From: Enterobacterales bacterium
GTDB lineage: Bacteria > Pseudomonadota > Gammaproteobacteria > Enterobacterales > Enterobacteriaceae
Reading direction: 5' to 3'
Assembly: GCA_015655145.1 (NCBI GenBank)
Contig: JAATFO010000126.1
Location: 1 to 54,182, forward strand
DNA: 54,182 nucleotides
In this document: positions 1 to 9,899 of the stretch, piece after piece
Position numbering within the stretch: position 1 is the stretch's first letter
Layout: every line of letters begins with the position of its first letter
Program-made: the position numbers and the translations under genes
Notes under the pieces: model-generated
Database searches by the model: none
What the model saw: the letters and a program-made list of their open reading frames with translations, nothing else
Told to the model about the DNA's origin: nothing

Positions 1-34
1 AAAACGAACAGAGTGTATATTATTAGATACAATA

Positions 35-1471
35 TCAATCTGCTTTCCTTTTTATTATATTAATGAGACGTAACCTTAGCGGCTTTTGTGCGATAAATAA
101 AAGAAATGACATGATGATAAATAAAGCCACTTTCATCATAATATTGTAGGTATCGAAATAAACAGACAGTGCAATAATTGCCACCATTAAGAGAAATTCA
201 CCCGGAAAGACAATCAATTTATAAGCTTTTTCTTTTAGCATGATAAACAAAAATGCCAGCACTTTAGAAAGCGTTAGCGAAACACCTAACGCGATAGTGG
301 CACCTAATAAACCATATTTTGGTATTAAAGCATAACATAAACCGATATTTAATAGCCCGCTGATAATTAATAATAAGAAATTGAATTTAGCAAAACCATT
401 CATGGTCATCCATTCGCTCACCGCCCCCCAACAGCTAATGCCAACATAGACGATTGACAACAAAGTAAACGCTGTGGCGCCTGCTACATATTCTGTACCA
501 AACAGACTCAATATCTCGCGGCTAAACAAAATAAAAAAAACACCGGCTGTTGTGGTCAGTGTAAAAGAAAGGGAAAAATTTCTTCGATAAGCGTCATGTT
601 TTTCTTCATGATGGAAATAGTGATAAAGTCGTGGTTCAAAGCTCTTTGATAGCGCAATATAAGGGAACAGGCAAACAATCGCCAGTGAGGTAACAATGTC
701 ATAAATAGCCACGTTATTGGTTGTTGACAGTGACCCTAACAGAATAACATCAATTTTACCTGCAATGGAGAGCATGATTGCATTCATGCCCAAACTCAAT
801 GCGTAATTGAATCTCTTGAAAAAAGAAGCAATATCAGGCGTTGTCCATTGCACTGTTTTCGCCAGCGAATAGCATAAAAGAGCCAGTAGCAATACTTGTG
901 ACAGGATCATACTCCATGCCAGCCCGCTAAAACCATTATACCCCGCTAGAATAAACAGCAGAAGAAAAGGAAAGCGCAGAATACGTTGTAACAAATTAGA
1001 TAAAATAAAGCCTGAGTTGATATATCCTTTGACCCTGATAATCGGTGTTAACAGATTATAAATTGCCCACAAAGGCACCATGAGCAAAGAAAGATGATAA
1101 TTACTTTTACTGACATTATTATTTAACAACGTTCTGATAAAAAAATCATCGAAGTAATAAAATATCGCGCATCCGACGACGATCAAAACAATTCCACTGC
1201 ACGTTTCTTCAAAAAGAACCCTGTCATGCTGTTCTTTCTGATAATAATACAGAATTGAACTATCTCTTCCCAACATCAGAACAACAACCATAATTGAAAC
1301 CAGGGCAAATGACAAACGGAACTCGCCATAAATAGCTTCGCTAACGTGATTGGTTATATATATGGTAGTTAGAAACATGATCATGTTTCCAGCTAAATTT
1401 GTGCCCAGCCCAATAATAATGTTATTTTTCTTCTCAATATAGTTAACAAGAAAATTTGTTTTTGAAGTCAT
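35..1471 (-). CDS. Wzx-type O-unit flippase (polysaccharide biosynthesis membrane protein)
   Basis: This 478-residue protein is hydrophobic along nearly its whole length, with about 12-14 predicted membrane segments, as in the Wzx/PST branch of the MOP exporter superfamily. Such proteins flip undecaprenyl-linked repeat units across the inner membrane. Wzx proteins diverge strongly, so the assignment rests on topology, an N-terminal pattern of the type NLAGNMIMFLTTIYIT...YGEF, and position in an rfb-type operon. I chose the ATG at 1471, preceded by GAGAT, over a TTG one codon upstream. It overlaps the end of the preceding gene by 29 nt, suggesting translational coupling. The DNA is visibly AT-rich compared with rfbA/rfbB, as is usual for transferred O-antigen genes. 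Which sugar unit it moves cannot be told. Confidence 0.8.
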   Translation of the reverse strand: MTSKTNFLVNYIEKKNNIIIGLGTNLAGNMIMFLTTIYITNHVSEAIYGEFRLSFALVSIMVVVLMLGRDSSILYYYQKEQHDRVLFEETCSGIVLIVVGCAIFYYFDDFFIRTLLNNNVSKSNYHLSLLMVPLWAIYNLLTPIIRVKGYINSGFILSNLLQRILRFPFLLLFILAGYNGFSGLAWSMILSQVLLLALLCYSLAKTVQWTTPDIASFFKRFNYALSLGMNAIMLSIAGKIDVILLGSLSTTNNVAIYDIVTSLAIVCLFPYIALSKSFEPRLYHYFHHEEKHDAYRRNFSLSFTLTTTAGVFFILFSREILSLFGTEYVAGATAFTLLSIVYVGISCWGAVSEWMTMNGFAKFNFLLLIISGLLNIGLCYALIPKYGLLGATIALGVSLTLSKVLAFLFIMLKEKAYKLIVFPGEFLLMVAIIALSVYFDTYNIMMKVALFIIMSFLLFIAQKPLRLRLINIIKRKAD

Positions 1472-2252
1472 CAATCATCTCATATAACATGTTTTTCACT
1501 TTTCGGGGAGTCAACATTAACTCACGTGATAACTTTTCAATATTTATCAGAGGGAAATTATCGTGGTTATTATTAGGATGCCAGACAACTTCACATTGTG
1601 TTTTGCTTTGTATAATATCAACAATGTCTCCGGCACTGACATTTTCTCCCGATGCAATATTAAACACACCGGGAATATTATATTTAAGTATGGATAAGAC
1701 AGCACCCGATACATCGTCAACAAAGACATAATCTTTGGCGTATTCAGGAGATACATACAAATTTATTTTTTTATTTTGTATCGCATCTCGTACCAGCGAG
1801 GGTAAAAACAACGGACTGTTAAATGCTTTACCATACACATTTGACGGTCTTAGTATTGCATAAGGTTTTGGTTGTGATTTTATAATGGTTTCAGCCAGTA
1901 ATTTTACCTGATTAAACAAGACTCGTACATCACATTGATTGATGCTGAATTGACTATCTTCCCGGCCGGAATCACTGTCAAGATATATTCGCGTAGATGA
2001 TATATAAACCAGTCTTTCATAGGTGCTTGTTTTTATAATATTCCTTAACACATCAACATGGGAATAAATGACTTCATCAACTTTACTGCAATCACCTACT
2101 CCACAGCACACGATGACCTGTCCAAGATTTTTCTGATTAAAATCAGTCGTTCTCCAGTCTCCAACATTGACAGTATAATTATCTTTCCTCAGAACATCGC
2201 ACACAGAAGAACCAATAAACCCACCTGCACCAAATACCGTAATTGTTTTCAT
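1443..2252 (-). CDS. NAD(P)-dependent extended-SDR nucleotide-sugar epimerase/reductase
   Basis: The 269-residue product starts with a Rossmann motif (GAGGFIGS, residues 8-15) and has later extended-SDR signatures (YISSTRIY near 83-90; RPSNVYG near 135-141; DYVFVDDV). It probably converts a nucleotide sugar. Because it follows rfbB and rfbA, dTDP-4-keto-6-deoxyglucose is a sensible substrate, which would make it a 4-reductase or epimerase, but that is inference. At the place of the catalytic YxxxK motif the sequence reads FNQVK (113-117), so Tyr is replaced by Phe while Lys is kept. The start at 2252 puts the Rossmann motif near the N-terminus, with GGGAT upstream. The DNA is AT-rich. No more specific name can be supported. 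Confidence 0.75.
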   Translation of the reverse strand: MKTITVFGAGGFIGSSVCDVLRKDNYTVNVGDWRTTDFNQKNLGQVIVCCGVGDCSKVDEVIYSHVDVLRNIIKTSTYERLVYISSTRIYLDSDSGREDSQFSINQCDVRVLFNQVKLLAETIIKSQPKPYAILRPSNVYGKAFNSPLFLPSLVRDAIQNKKINLYVSPEYAKDYVFVDDVSGAVLSILKYNIPGVFNIASGENVSAGDIVDIIQSKTQCEVVWHPNNNHDNFPLINIEKLSRELMLTPRKVKNMLYEMIDDFKNKFSC

Positions 2253-2338
2253 CTTTGATCCCGGAAACGTCATTTTATTGCTGGCTGTAACTGCCTGTCG
2301 AGATTAAAAAAACAGCTACCAGACAACAATCATCTAAC

Positions 2339-3223
2339 CTATTCATTTATCCCTTTCACCATCTTAAGAAGATACTTGCCGTAATCATTCTTCGCCAAAG
2401 GTGCAGCCAGTTTTCTAACATCTTCGGCACTGATAAACCCTTTGCGGAAAGCAATTTCTTCAGGGCAAGAGACCTTCAACCCCTGACGTGCCTCCAATGT
2501 TTGAATAAAATTTCCGGCTTCAATCAGACTTTCATGGGTTCCGGTGTCCAGCCAGGCATAGCCACGCCCGATCAACGCTACCGACAGCGCCCCCTCCTGT
2601 AAATAAAGATTATTGATATCCGTGATCTCTAATTCGCCACGCGCTGAAGGCTTCAAACTTTTAGCCATATCAATCACATTATTATCATAGAAATAAAGCC
2701 CGGTGACAGCATAGTTGCTTTTAGGCACCGACGGTTTTTCTTCCAGTGAGATCGCCTTGCCATTGCTATCGAACTCCACCACACCATAACGTTCCGGATC
2801 ATTAACATGATAAGCAAACACCGTCGCGCCAGATTGTTGATTTACTGCCATTTCCAGCTCTTTAGGCAAATCGTGACCATAGAAAATATTATCGCCAAGA
2901 ATTAACGCGCAATGGTCATTGCCAATAAAAGACTCACCAATAATGAATGCCTGCGCCAGCCCATCCGGGCTATCCTGTACTTTATACTGAAGATTTAATC
3001 CCCACTGACTGCCATCGCCAAACAGTTGCTGAAAACGTGGCGTATCCTGAGGTGTACTGATAATTAAGATGTCACGAATCCCCGCCAGCATAAGCGTACT
3101 CAGTGGGTAATAAATCATTGGTTTGTCATAAATAGGAAGCAATTGTTTACTGACAACCATGGTTACCGGGTACAGCCGGGTCCCGGAACCACCCGCCAAA
3201 ATAATACCTTTACGCGTCATCAT
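2339..3223 (-). CDS. rfbA: Glucose-1-phosphate thymidylyltransferase RfbA/RmlA
   Basis: This enzyme joins glucose-1-phosphate and dTTP to give dTDP-glucose, the first step towards dTDP-6-deoxy sugars. The 294-residue protein shows the nucleotidyltransferase signature [11 protein letters not shown] near its N-terminus, then [24 protein letters not shown] and [14 protein letters not shown], all typical of RmlA. Length matches the family (about 290). The start at 3223 has AGAGA seven bases upstream; ATG 3220 is an equally possible alternative. It lies 88 bp after rfbB on the same strand. No rfbC or rfbD is seen inside the window, so the end product need not be dTDP-L-rhamnose. Confidence 0.95.
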   Translation of the reverse strand: MMTRKGIILAGGSGTRLYPVTMVVSKQLLPIYDKPMIYYPLSTLMLAGIRDILIISTPQDTPRFQQLFGDGSQWGLNLQYKVQDSPDGLAQAFIIGESFIGNDHCALILGDNIFYGHDLPKELEMAVNQQSGATVFAYHVNDPERYGVVEFDSNGKAISLEEKPSVPKSNYAVTGLYFYDNNVIDMAKSLKPSARGELEITDINNLYLQEGALSVALIGRGYAWLDTGTHESLIEAGNFIQTLEARQGLKVSCPEEIAFRKGFISAEDVRKLAAPLAKNDYGKYLLKMVKGINE

Positions 3224-3311
3224 TGTTGGTTCTCTGTTCATTTACTTTATAGATCACAACCGAAATTAGCCGATAACCGGTCAACAAACCTGAGCTTGTA
3301 CCCTACAGCGG

Positions 3312-4397
3312 CTATCGTTGTTCATAATTTTGTTTCATCCACGCCTGATACGCACCGCTCTTAACATGCTCAACCCATGATTGATGATTGAGATACCACA
3401 AAATTGTTTTATGGATACCCGTTTCGAAAGTTTCACGCGGTTTCCAGTTTAATTCATCGCGAATTTTACTGGCATCAATAGCATAACGCCGATCATGGCC
3501 CGGCCGATCGGTGACATAAGTAATTAAACGACGATAAGGCGCGGCGGCGGGTAATAACGTGTCCAGCAGGTCGCAAATGGTCTCAACAACTTGTACGTTT
3601 TTTTTCTCATTGTTGCCGCCAATATTGTAAGTTTCCCCCACTTGACCTTGAGTCACCACAAGATAAAGCGCGCGGACATGGTCTTCCACATACAGCCAGT
3701 CACGGATCTGATCGCCCCGACCATAAATGGGCAGTGCCTTGCCCGCAAGCGCATTAAGAATTGTCAGAGGAATGAGTTTTTCTGGAAAATGATAAGGACC
3801 ATAATTATTGGAGCAATTAGTGATGATCGTCGGCATGCCATAAGTGCGATGCCATGCCCGCACTAGATGGTCGCTGGATGCTTTCGAAGCCGAATAGGGA
3901 CTGCTTGGCGCATAAGCGCTTTGTTCGGTAAAAAGCGGTAATGCGTCTTTATTACCAGACCAGGTATCTGGATGGGGGAGATCACCATAGACTTCATCGG
4001 TTGAAATATGATGAAAACGAAAATGTCGTTTCCGCTGTGGCTCAAGAGCATGCCAGTAGGCGCGAGCAATCTCCAGTAAAACAGCCGTGCCAACAATATT
4101 CGTCGTAATAAAATCAGCGGGTCCAGAGATCGAACGGTCAACATGGCTTTCCGCCGCCAGATGCATAACAACATCGGGCTGGTGTTTGGCAAATATTTTT
4201 TCAATGGCGCTTTTATCGCAAATATCTGCCTGCTCAAAGGAATAGCGAGGATGACCAGCAACGTTGGCCACTGACTCCGGATTTCCGGCATACGTTAGTT
4301 TATCGACGTTAAGTACATAATCTTCAGTATTTTCAATAAGATGCCTCACAAGCGCCGACCCGATAAATCCCGCGCCACCGGTAACCAAAATTTTCAC
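3312..4397 (-). CDS. rfbB: dTDP-glucose 4,6-dehydratase RfbB/RmlB
   Basis: RfbB turns dTDP-glucose into dTDP-4-keto-6-deoxyglucose. The 361-residue protein is an extended [11 protein letters not shown] (7-14) binds [13 protein letters not shown] (131-140) carries the Thr-Asp-Glu dehydratase triad (133-135), and YSASK (168-172) is the catalytic Tyr/Lys motif. RDWLYVEDH and GETYNIGG follow in the expected order. Length is that of the family. It is the first gene after the JUMPstart/ops leader and so opens an operon that runs leftwards through rfbA, an SDR gene and a flippase. Together with rfbA it supplies a 6-deoxy-hexulose precursor for the O-antigen type polysaccharide. Confidence 0.96.
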   Translation of the reverse strand: MKILVTGGAGFIGSALVRHLIENTEDYVLNVDKLTYAGNPESVANVAGHPRYSFEQADICDKSAIEKIFAKHQPDVVMHLAAESHVDRSISGPADFITTNIVGTAVLLEIARAYWHALEPQRKRHFRFHHISTDEVYGDLPHPDTWSGNKDALPLFTEQSAYAPSSPYSASKASSDHLVRAWHRTYGMPTIITNCSNNYGPYHFPEKLIPLTILNALAGKALPIYGRGDQIRDWLYVEDHVRALYLVVTQGQVGETYNIGGNNEKKNVQVVETICDLLDTLLPAAAPYRRLITYVTDRPGHDRRYAIDASKIRDELNWKPRETFETGIHKTILWYLNHQSWVEHVKSGAYQAWMKQNYEQR

Positions 4398-5106
4398 GTT
4401 AATTAATCTCGCTGGTAAATTTTTCTTCTGAATTTAACCGACACGCCATTGCCGTTGACTGCGTATTTTACAACCTGAGCACCCTCATAGCGCGGGAAAA
4501 CCGCAGGTGCTCTCCCCACGCAAGCACCGGTCTCCAAAGACCGACCACTGACCACAGTAAACATTCTCGCGCCAAGAGTGACTGCTTTTGCTTTTTATTT
4601 CCATCAGAAATGGTTTGAAAAGACACGCTACCGCCCCTGGCTCAAAGCAACCAGATAACGTAAAGCACGACAATTCAGGCTCACAGGCTTGTTTTCAGAC
4701 TGAATAATGCCGAAAGTCCCTTCTCCCACGAATATATTAACAATAATTCTCGTACTATCACGCGGGACACTCAAGTGGAAGTTCACTTCTCTGGATCAAC
4801 GCACAGAAAAAACGGAGCATCAGCATGCTGACGATCCCGAAAAAAACAGCCCAATGCGACGATTTTTTGTGCCACAGAGGTGAGAGTACGCCGCCTACAC
4901 CTTGAGAGAATAACAAGGCAATTAATTGTTTTATATGATTTTTATGTGGTTTACATAAATGATGGTATTCAGACTGGATACCCGATGATGAGATACTACG
5001 AAGAAATGAGAAATCAAAAGAGGATGCACACTGGCCAGGCTAGCTATTTTGCCGAAAATTTATCGCTAAGCCAGTGCGTAAGTCATTAACACGAAGGCTT
5101 ATCCGT
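4398..5106 (-). other. Long non-coding leader of the rfb-type operon
   Basis: This 709-bp stretch between galE and rfbB has no convincing gene; a 69-codon plus-strand ORF near 4880-5089 has no recognisable features. It holds a JUMPstart/ops element (4624-4662) about 230 bp upstream of rfbB, and, between that element and rfbB, a possible RNA hairpin with arms GAGCACC (4477-4483) and GGTGCTC (4506-4512). The promoter should lie to the right of 4662, but I could not single out a convincing -35/-10 pair. Confidence 0.6.
4624..4662 (-). promoter_or_regulatory. JUMPstart element with ops (RfaH recruitment site), rfb operon
   Basis: On the minus strand the sequence ends in CCAGGGGCGGTAGCGTG, matching the 3' half of the JUMPstart consensus; the 5' half (CTGGTTGCTTTGAG) is also recognisable. 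The core ops motif GGCGGTAGCGT occupies 4625-4635. In enterobacteria RfaH binds paused RNA polymerase at ops and prevents termination across long polysaccharide operons, so the rfbB operon is expected to be RfaH-dependent. Confidence 0.9.
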
Positions 5107-6120
5107 TCAGCGATACCCGTGCGGATTTTTCAACTGCCAATTCCATGTATCACGCATCATTGCATCAAGACCACGAGAAACCCGCCAGTCCAGTTCTTGC
5201 TCAGCCAATGTTGCATCAGCCCAGAAGGCAGGCAGATCACCATCCCGACGTGGCAGAATCTGATAAGCAATATTTTTCCCGGACGCTTTTTCGAACGCGC
5301 TTACCATTTCAAAAACTGAGTAACCTTTTCCGGCCCCAAGGTTGTAAGCACGGTAACCGCGAATGGCATTCAGACGATCCAACGCTTTCAAGTGCCCTTC
5401 CGCCACATCAACGACGTGGATATAATCTCTTACCCCGGTGCCATCGTGGGTATCGTAGTCATCGCCAAAAATACCCAGTTTTTCCAGACGACCAATCGCG
5501 ACTTGAGCAATGTACGGTAACAGGTTGTTTGGAATACCATTAGGATCTTCGCCAATCTCACCCGACTCATGCGCGCCCACCGGATTGAAATAACGCAGAG
5601 CAATCGCTTTAAAATGATTATCCGCTGTGGCGTAATCTTGCATTATCTGCTCAACCATGAGTTTAGAGGTACCGTAAGGGCTGGTCGTACCACCAATGGG
5701 CGTCGTTTCCACATACGGAACCGGGGCATTTGCGCCATATACCGTCGCGGAAGAACTGAAAATAAATTGATAGATTCCCGCGCGACGCATCTCTTCCAGC
5801 AGGACAACCGTGCCGGAAACATTATTCTCATAATATTCAAGCGGCTTACGCGTTGATTCGCCCACCGCTTTCAGACCGGCAAAGTGAATGACCGCATTGA
5901 CAGTATGGTGAGCGAAAATGTCACGTAACACCTGACGATCCAGAATATCACCTTCAATAAAGGCGACACGCTTACCCGCCAGTTTTTCTACCCGATTGAT
6001 TGATTCACGTGAAGCATTACTGAGATTATCCAGCACCACCACGTCATCACCACGTTGTAATAACGCCAGCACGGTGTGGGACCCGATATAACCAGCCCCA
6101 CCTGTCACCAAAATAGCCAT
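5107..6120 (-). CDS. galE: UDP-glucose 4-epimerase GalE
   Basis: GalE interconverts UDP-glucose and UDP-galactose, giving the galactose donor for the neighbouring exopolysaccharide cluster. The 337-residue protein has GGAGYIGS (7-14), the active-site Ser in FSSSATVYG (about 121-129) and YGTSK (149-153). Length equals E. coli GalE (338). The start at 6120 was chosen because it places the Rossmann motif at residue 7 as in homologues; an upstream ATG at 6141 would add seven unrelated residues. galF ends 53 bp upstream, so galF-galE are probably co-transcribed. The pair sits between the exopolysaccharide and O-antigen operons, as in Erwinia. Confidence 0.96.
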   Translation of the reverse strand: MAILVTGGAGYIGSHTVLALLQRGDDVVVLDNLSNASRESINRVEKLAGKRVAFIEGDILDRQVLRDIFAHHTVNAVIHFAGLKAVGESTRKPLEYYENNVSGTVVLLEEMRRAGIYQFIFSSSATVYGANAPVPYVETTPIGGTTSPYGTSKLMVEQIMQDYATADNHFKAIALRYFNPVGAHESGEIGEDPNGIPNNLLPYIAQVAIGRLEKLGIFGDDYDTHDGTGVRDYIHVVDVAEGHLKALDRLNAIRGYRAYNLGAGKGYSVFEMVSAFEKASGKNIAYQILPRRDGDLPAFWADATLAEQELDWRVSRGLDAMMRDTWNWQLKNPHGYR

Positions 6121-6173
6121 CAGGGCTCCTTTGCCACGCATTTGCGTGGCGAATAAGAGGGATTATGGAGGGA

Positions 6174-7070
6174 TTATTTTTTCAGTATTTGTTGAATCTT
6201 CTCACGGAACTCTTGCCCCAGGCTATTATTGCGTAAGCCATAAGAAACGAACGCCTGCATATAACCCAGTTTGCGCCCGCAATTGAAACTGCGTCCGGTC
6301 AGCAGACTGGCATCAACGGGTTGTTTCTTGCTCAGGCTGGCAATGGCATCCGTTAGCTGAATACGATCCCAGGCGCCGGGGCCGGTTTTTTCCAGCTCAG
6401 CCCAAATATCAGCCGAAAGCACATAACGCCCTACAGCCGACAAATCGGAATCAAAGGTGTGCGGATTCTCGGGTTTTTCGACGTAGTCGGTAATGGTGCT
6501 GACTTGCCCCTCAATCGTCAGTGGCTCCTCCGTGGTAATGACTGAATACTCAGACAGATCACCCTGTGGGCGGTGTTTCGCCAGTACCTGACTACGACCG
6601 GTTTCTTCGAAACGCGCAACCATAGCCGCAAGATTGTAACGCAAATGGTCCGCAGTAGAGTCATCCAGCAACACGTCCGGGAGAACCACAACAAAAGGAT
6701 TATCGCCAACCAACGGTCGGGCACACAGGACCGAATGTCCCAGCCCCAATGGCTGCGCCTGACGGACGTTCATGATAGTAACACCGGGCGGGCAAATAGA
6801 CTGGACTTCGCTGAGTAATTGGCGTTTAACGCGAGCTTCAAGCAATGCTTCCAGCTCATAAGTGGTATCAAAATGATTTTCCACCGCGTTCTTGGAAGCA
6901 TGCGTCACCAAAACGATTTCTTTGATACCCGCAGCAACACACTCATCAATGATGTATTGGATCATCGGTTTATCAACAACAGGCAGCATCTCTTTAGGAA
7001 TAGCCTTTGTGGCCGGAAGCATATGCATACCGAGACCTGCAACCGGGATAACTGCTTTAAGTCTTGTCAT
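6174..7070 (-). CDS. galF: GalF, UTP-glucose-1-phosphate uridylyltransferase family subunit
   Basis: The 298-residue protein belongs to the GalU/GalF family. The motif [19 protein letters not shown] is the GalF version; true GalU has GTRMLP at this point. Loss of the catalytic Arg in this loop fits a modulatory rather than fully active enzyme, since GalF is known to affect GalU and the UDP-glucose pool. Other family motifs follow ([39 protein letters not shown]). The start at 7070 matches E. coli GalF (297 aa); the upstream ATG at 7130 adds residues without similarity. It marks the boundary between the exopolysaccharide operon and the galE/rfb side. Confidence 0.93.
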   Translation of the reverse strand: MTRLKAVIPVAGLGMHMLPATKAIPKEMLPVVDKPMIQYIIDECVAAGIKEIVLVTHASKNAVENHFDTTYELEALLEARVKRQLLSEVQSICPPGVTIMNVRQAQPLGLGHSVLCARPLVGDNPFVVVLPDVLLDDSTADHLRYNLAAMVARFEETGRSQVLAKHRPQGDLSEYSVITTEEPLTIEGQVSTITDYVEKPENPHTFDSDLSAVGRYVLSADIWAELEKTGPGAWDRIQLTDAIASLSKKQPVDASLLTGRSFNCGRKLGYMQAFVSYGLRNNSLGQEFREKIQQILKK

Positions 7071-7235
7071 AATATTTCCATTACTGATGTTAGAATGTAA
7101 ATTTTCCCGTTGAGCGCATATCGCCATCATCTTGCGGATTGCTGATACGTTGTTCCTGACAGTCTACTAACAAAGTAAGCCATCATGGTCCTGCTTCCCA
7201 TCATAAGCACAACGAAAAATGCATGGGTATACGTA

Positions 7236-8255
7236 TTACCAGACTGTCGTTTTGACTACCGCTAATTGTGCTTGCAGGCGAGATAAATTGTTCTGGAACA
7301 GTGCATCTGCACTCAGGAAACCAGTGCGTGTTTTGGCAAATTCCAGCTTGCCGGCAACATGTTCCACCATGCGTTCATCCCAACTACGGTTAATTTTATC
7401 TTCTTTATTCCGCACAATTTTTTCAGATATACGTAATGAAATATAGCGCACCCGATCAATATGTCGCTTCAACCCCTGAGAACTTTTCAGCGCCATATGA
7501 CGTTTAAAACGTTGTAGCGCCAGTTCTACATCCAGGCCCGGTACCTCATTTTTGTTGCCGTCATACATCACGCCACATTTACGCAAGGCATTAACTGTCA
7601 AATCACCGCCTAATACCGTTGGACGGTAGGCACAATCAATTGTTTGTGCCCAGTCAAGCCATTTGAAGGTACTGATATCGGTCGAGGTAACCATCGGTAC
7701 CCAGGGTACACGCATCGCATCGGCGATGATGGCGGCATGCATTGCATCTGCCAGCACCAATTTGGCATGCCGAATTTTCTGAATCACTGCTTTAGCTTCA
7801 GTGCGTGGATCGACATAAGTCACACCCGCCATGGCGCAAACTTTTTCCCATTGCCCATGTGCCAGCGCTTTGTGATGGGGAATAAACAAAACACCAGAGC
7901 GCTCACTGTCCTGCAACGGGGTAAACTCAGGATGACAATACAAAAAAGCAGCGCCATCGGTAATGTATTGCTGTTTGGTCAGTCCTAAAACATTTGCACT
8001 TAATGGACCACGCACGCACATAATATGCCAGCTTTCATCGCCAAAGCCTTCTGGTGGAAATCCGTAGCCAATCCCACTACCAAATACAATCCATTTTTTT
8101 GCTTTTGGCATTTCCGGACTAATGATCGTACCAATTCCGGAGAAACGGATATCTTCGTCATCATTGAAAAAGTCAGGCAGTAAATCTGTCCAAAGCCATC
8201 GATTTAAATCATCGCCAAAATTACCCAACTTAGATTTATAATAATACAATTTCAT
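7236..8255 (-). CDS. amsJ: Polysaccharide pyruvyl transferase family protein (AmsJ-like)
   Basis: This 339-residue protein resembles the polysaccharide pyruvyl transferase family, which adds pyruvate ketals from PEP to sugars of extracellular polysaccharides. Visible features are an N-terminal NFGDDLNRW motif, ISPEMPKAKKWIVFGSGIGYG, CVRGPLSANVLG and a central LVLADAMHAAIIADA with a conserved His. Amylovoran carries pyruvate on a galactose, and AmsJ is the known candidate enzyme. A good Shine-Dalgarno (GGAGAG) precedes the ATG at 8255. It is the last gene of the exopolysaccharide operon. The C-terminal 90 residues are charged and have no motif that I recognise. Cytoplasmic; pyruvate is probably added to the lipid-linked unit. 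Confidence 0.85.
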   Translation of the reverse strand: MKLYYYKSKLGNFGDDLNRWLWTDLLPDFFNDDEDIRFSGIGTIISPEMPKAKKWIVFGSGIGYGFPPEGFGDESWHIMCVRGPLSANVLGLTKQQYITDGAAFLYCHPEFTPLQDSERSGVLFIPHHKALAHGQWEKVCAMAGVTYVDPRTEAKAVIQKIRHAKLVLADAMHAAIIADAMRVPWVPMVTSTDISTFKWLDWAQTIDCAYRPTVLGGDLTVNALRKCGVMYDGNKNEVPGLDVELALQRFKRHMALKSSQGLKRHIDRVRYISLRISEKIVRNKEDKINRSWDERMVEHVAGKLEFAKTRTGFLSADALFQNNLSRLQAQLAVVKTTVW

Positions 8256-8355
8256 TCCAACTCTCCGAAGATACTATAATCGCAAAACAAATCTTAAAAC
8301 TCATCCCCTGAACTCTTTATCCCACAACAGAATGAACAATGTCAGTGGAGAAATC

Positions 8356-9522
8356 CTATTGTTCATAAATACCTTCAATGATGCGCTTATAATCCACAGG
8401 ATCATGTTCTTCCCTGATTCTGCAAATGGCTTCCTGTGCTTTGCCCGCAATAATTTCACGATTATTAACCGCCTCAATAACAATCTTTTTCAGTGAGTGA
8501 ACTATCTGCTCCCGCACCAAACGTTTATCTTCCGCACTATCAATAATCACTTCACCAAAGCGATTAAGTTTGAGATCAATTAGCCATCCTGCTTTTTCAT
8601 TATTGATTTCAGGTAATGCCCGCACGTTAGTGGTAACAACAGGACAACCACAAGATTGCATCTCCAACACTGAATATCCATAGGTATCACCCCAGGTTGG
8701 CAACAACCCGATATCGCTTTGAAGCATAGCCGTAATAACTTCTTTATTGGGTAACGATTGATGCAAATTCAGGAAAGGCATTAGGCTTATCTTTGCATTA
8801 AGCGCATTATAAAATTCCTTATCATCAGGAAACTTTCCATGCAAATAATTATGCTTGCTATTGGTATCACCAATCATCGTTACCGTAACTTGATCAGCAT
8901 TAATCATATTTTCTTGAAATAATTCACTAAACGCGAGAATTATCTCTGCGCCACCTTTACGATAAAAATCCTTGCCAACAAAGATAAAATTAACCTTATC
9001 ATTATATTGTATTTTTTCCGTCACATGAAGTTGTTGTGGCGGATGTACAACTTTCATTTTCGATATAATTTCTTTCTCTACCTCTGGATATCTGGAGAGC
9101 AGCGCGACCTGAATATCAAAAGCACACTGTGAAAGCGGGATTAATGCAATACAGTTATCCTGAACTATGTATTTCAATATTTTTGCTGTTTTCTCATTTC
9201 TGGCTGGTAATGCCGCACCATCACGCACATGGTGTAATGTGATATTTTCCCGTATCCGAGGAATGGCGGTTTCAAAACTAACCACCCATTTTAATTTTGT
9301 AATTGGAATGTAATTAAAAAAATGTAAAATATCAATGCGGTATTTTTCCAGAGAATAGATAGACTTAAAAATGAAGTTAGGTTGCATCTTAAAAAGTTTT
9401 GATTCAATATAATTAAAATAAAGGAACAGGTTTTTCTTTTTAAGATTTACAAATGTATTATTATCGATGCAGGTAATACATCTTTGCTCTGGATATGAAT
9501 TATTTGCCAGTCCAATAATCAT
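8356..9522 (-). CDS. Glycosyltransferase family 4 protein (amsK position)
   Basis: The 388-residue protein has the C-terminal GT-B domain of family 4: VNFIFVGKDFYRKGG, then SDIGLLPTWGDTYGYSVLEMQSCGCPVVTTNVRALPEI with the usual acidic residue pair before the Cys-Gly-Cys stretch. It should add one sugar to the lipid-linked repeat unit on the cytoplasmic face of the inner membrane. AAGAGA lies six bases before the ATG at 9522. By position, between the flippase and amsJ, it matches amsK of Erwinia, but I did not establish orthology and donor or acceptor cannot be read from the sequence. The N-terminal half is lysine- and isoleucine-rich with AT-rich codons. Confidence 0.8.
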   Translation of the reverse strand: MIIGLANNSYPEQRCITCIDNNTFVNLKKKNLFLYFNYIESKLFKMQPNFIFKSIYSLEKYRIDILHFFNYIPITKLKWVVSFETAIPRIRENITLHHVRDGAALPARNEKTAKILKYIVQDNCIALIPLSQCAFDIQVALLSRYPEVEKEIISKMKVVHPPQQLHVTEKIQYNDKVNFIFVGKDFYRKGGAEIILAFSELFQENMINADQVTVTMIGDTNSKHNYLHGKFPDDKEFYNALNAKISLMPFLNLHQSLPNKEVITAMLQSDIGLLPTWGDTYGYSVLEMQSCGCPVVTTNVRALPEINNEKAGWLIDLKLNRFGEVIIDSAEDKRLVREQIVHSLKKIVIEAVNNREIIAGKAQEAICRIREEHDPVDYKRIIEGIYEQ

Positions 9523-9899
9523 AACGTTTCTCTTAAGTCAATAATTACATCAAGAAATAATATTGATAGCATCGTAAATATTTAAAATATAGTCACGTGA
9601 TAACAATAGCCTTTTCGCCAAAATGTTTACAATACGTGCTAATAAAATATATTTTTATATAAATTTCACAAAAAAACTTCAACTATTTTGATTCCTGAAA
9701 ACTTGCAAAAAAAGCAATAATCAGATCATGAAATTTCCTATATCTGTACATAACAATCGCGTCTTATATTGAATAACAAGGTCTATACACAATATTTCAA
9801 CACTGTGGCGACGATGAAAGGATTAACATAATAACATAAAGATAACGTTGTCTTAGTCTGTTTAAAATTAAAACAGATTACATTGATTACCAACCGTAC
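9523..9899 (-). other. AT-rich intergenic region within the exopolysaccharide operon
   Basis: This 377-bp gap between the flippase gene and the GT4 gene has no ORF worth calling. It is very AT-rich. Just downstream of the flippase stop there is a small inverted repeat, TCTGTTT (9857-9863) and AAACAGA (9871-9877), without a following U-run on the minus strand, so it is not a classical terminator. An internal promoter is possible but not demonstrable. Confidence 0.5.

Noticed and set aside
4485-4673. 62-codon minus-strand ORF in the rfb leader
   Set aside because: It covers the JUMPstart/ops element and leader hairpin and has no protein features; treated as non-coding leader.
4880-5089. 69-codon plus-strand ORF between galE and rfbB
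   Set aside because: No ribosome site, no recognisable motif, and it lies in the upstream control region of the rfb operon.
9857-9877. Small hairpin after the flippase gene as a terminator
   Set aside because: Only 7 bp of AT-rich stem and no U-run on the minus strand.
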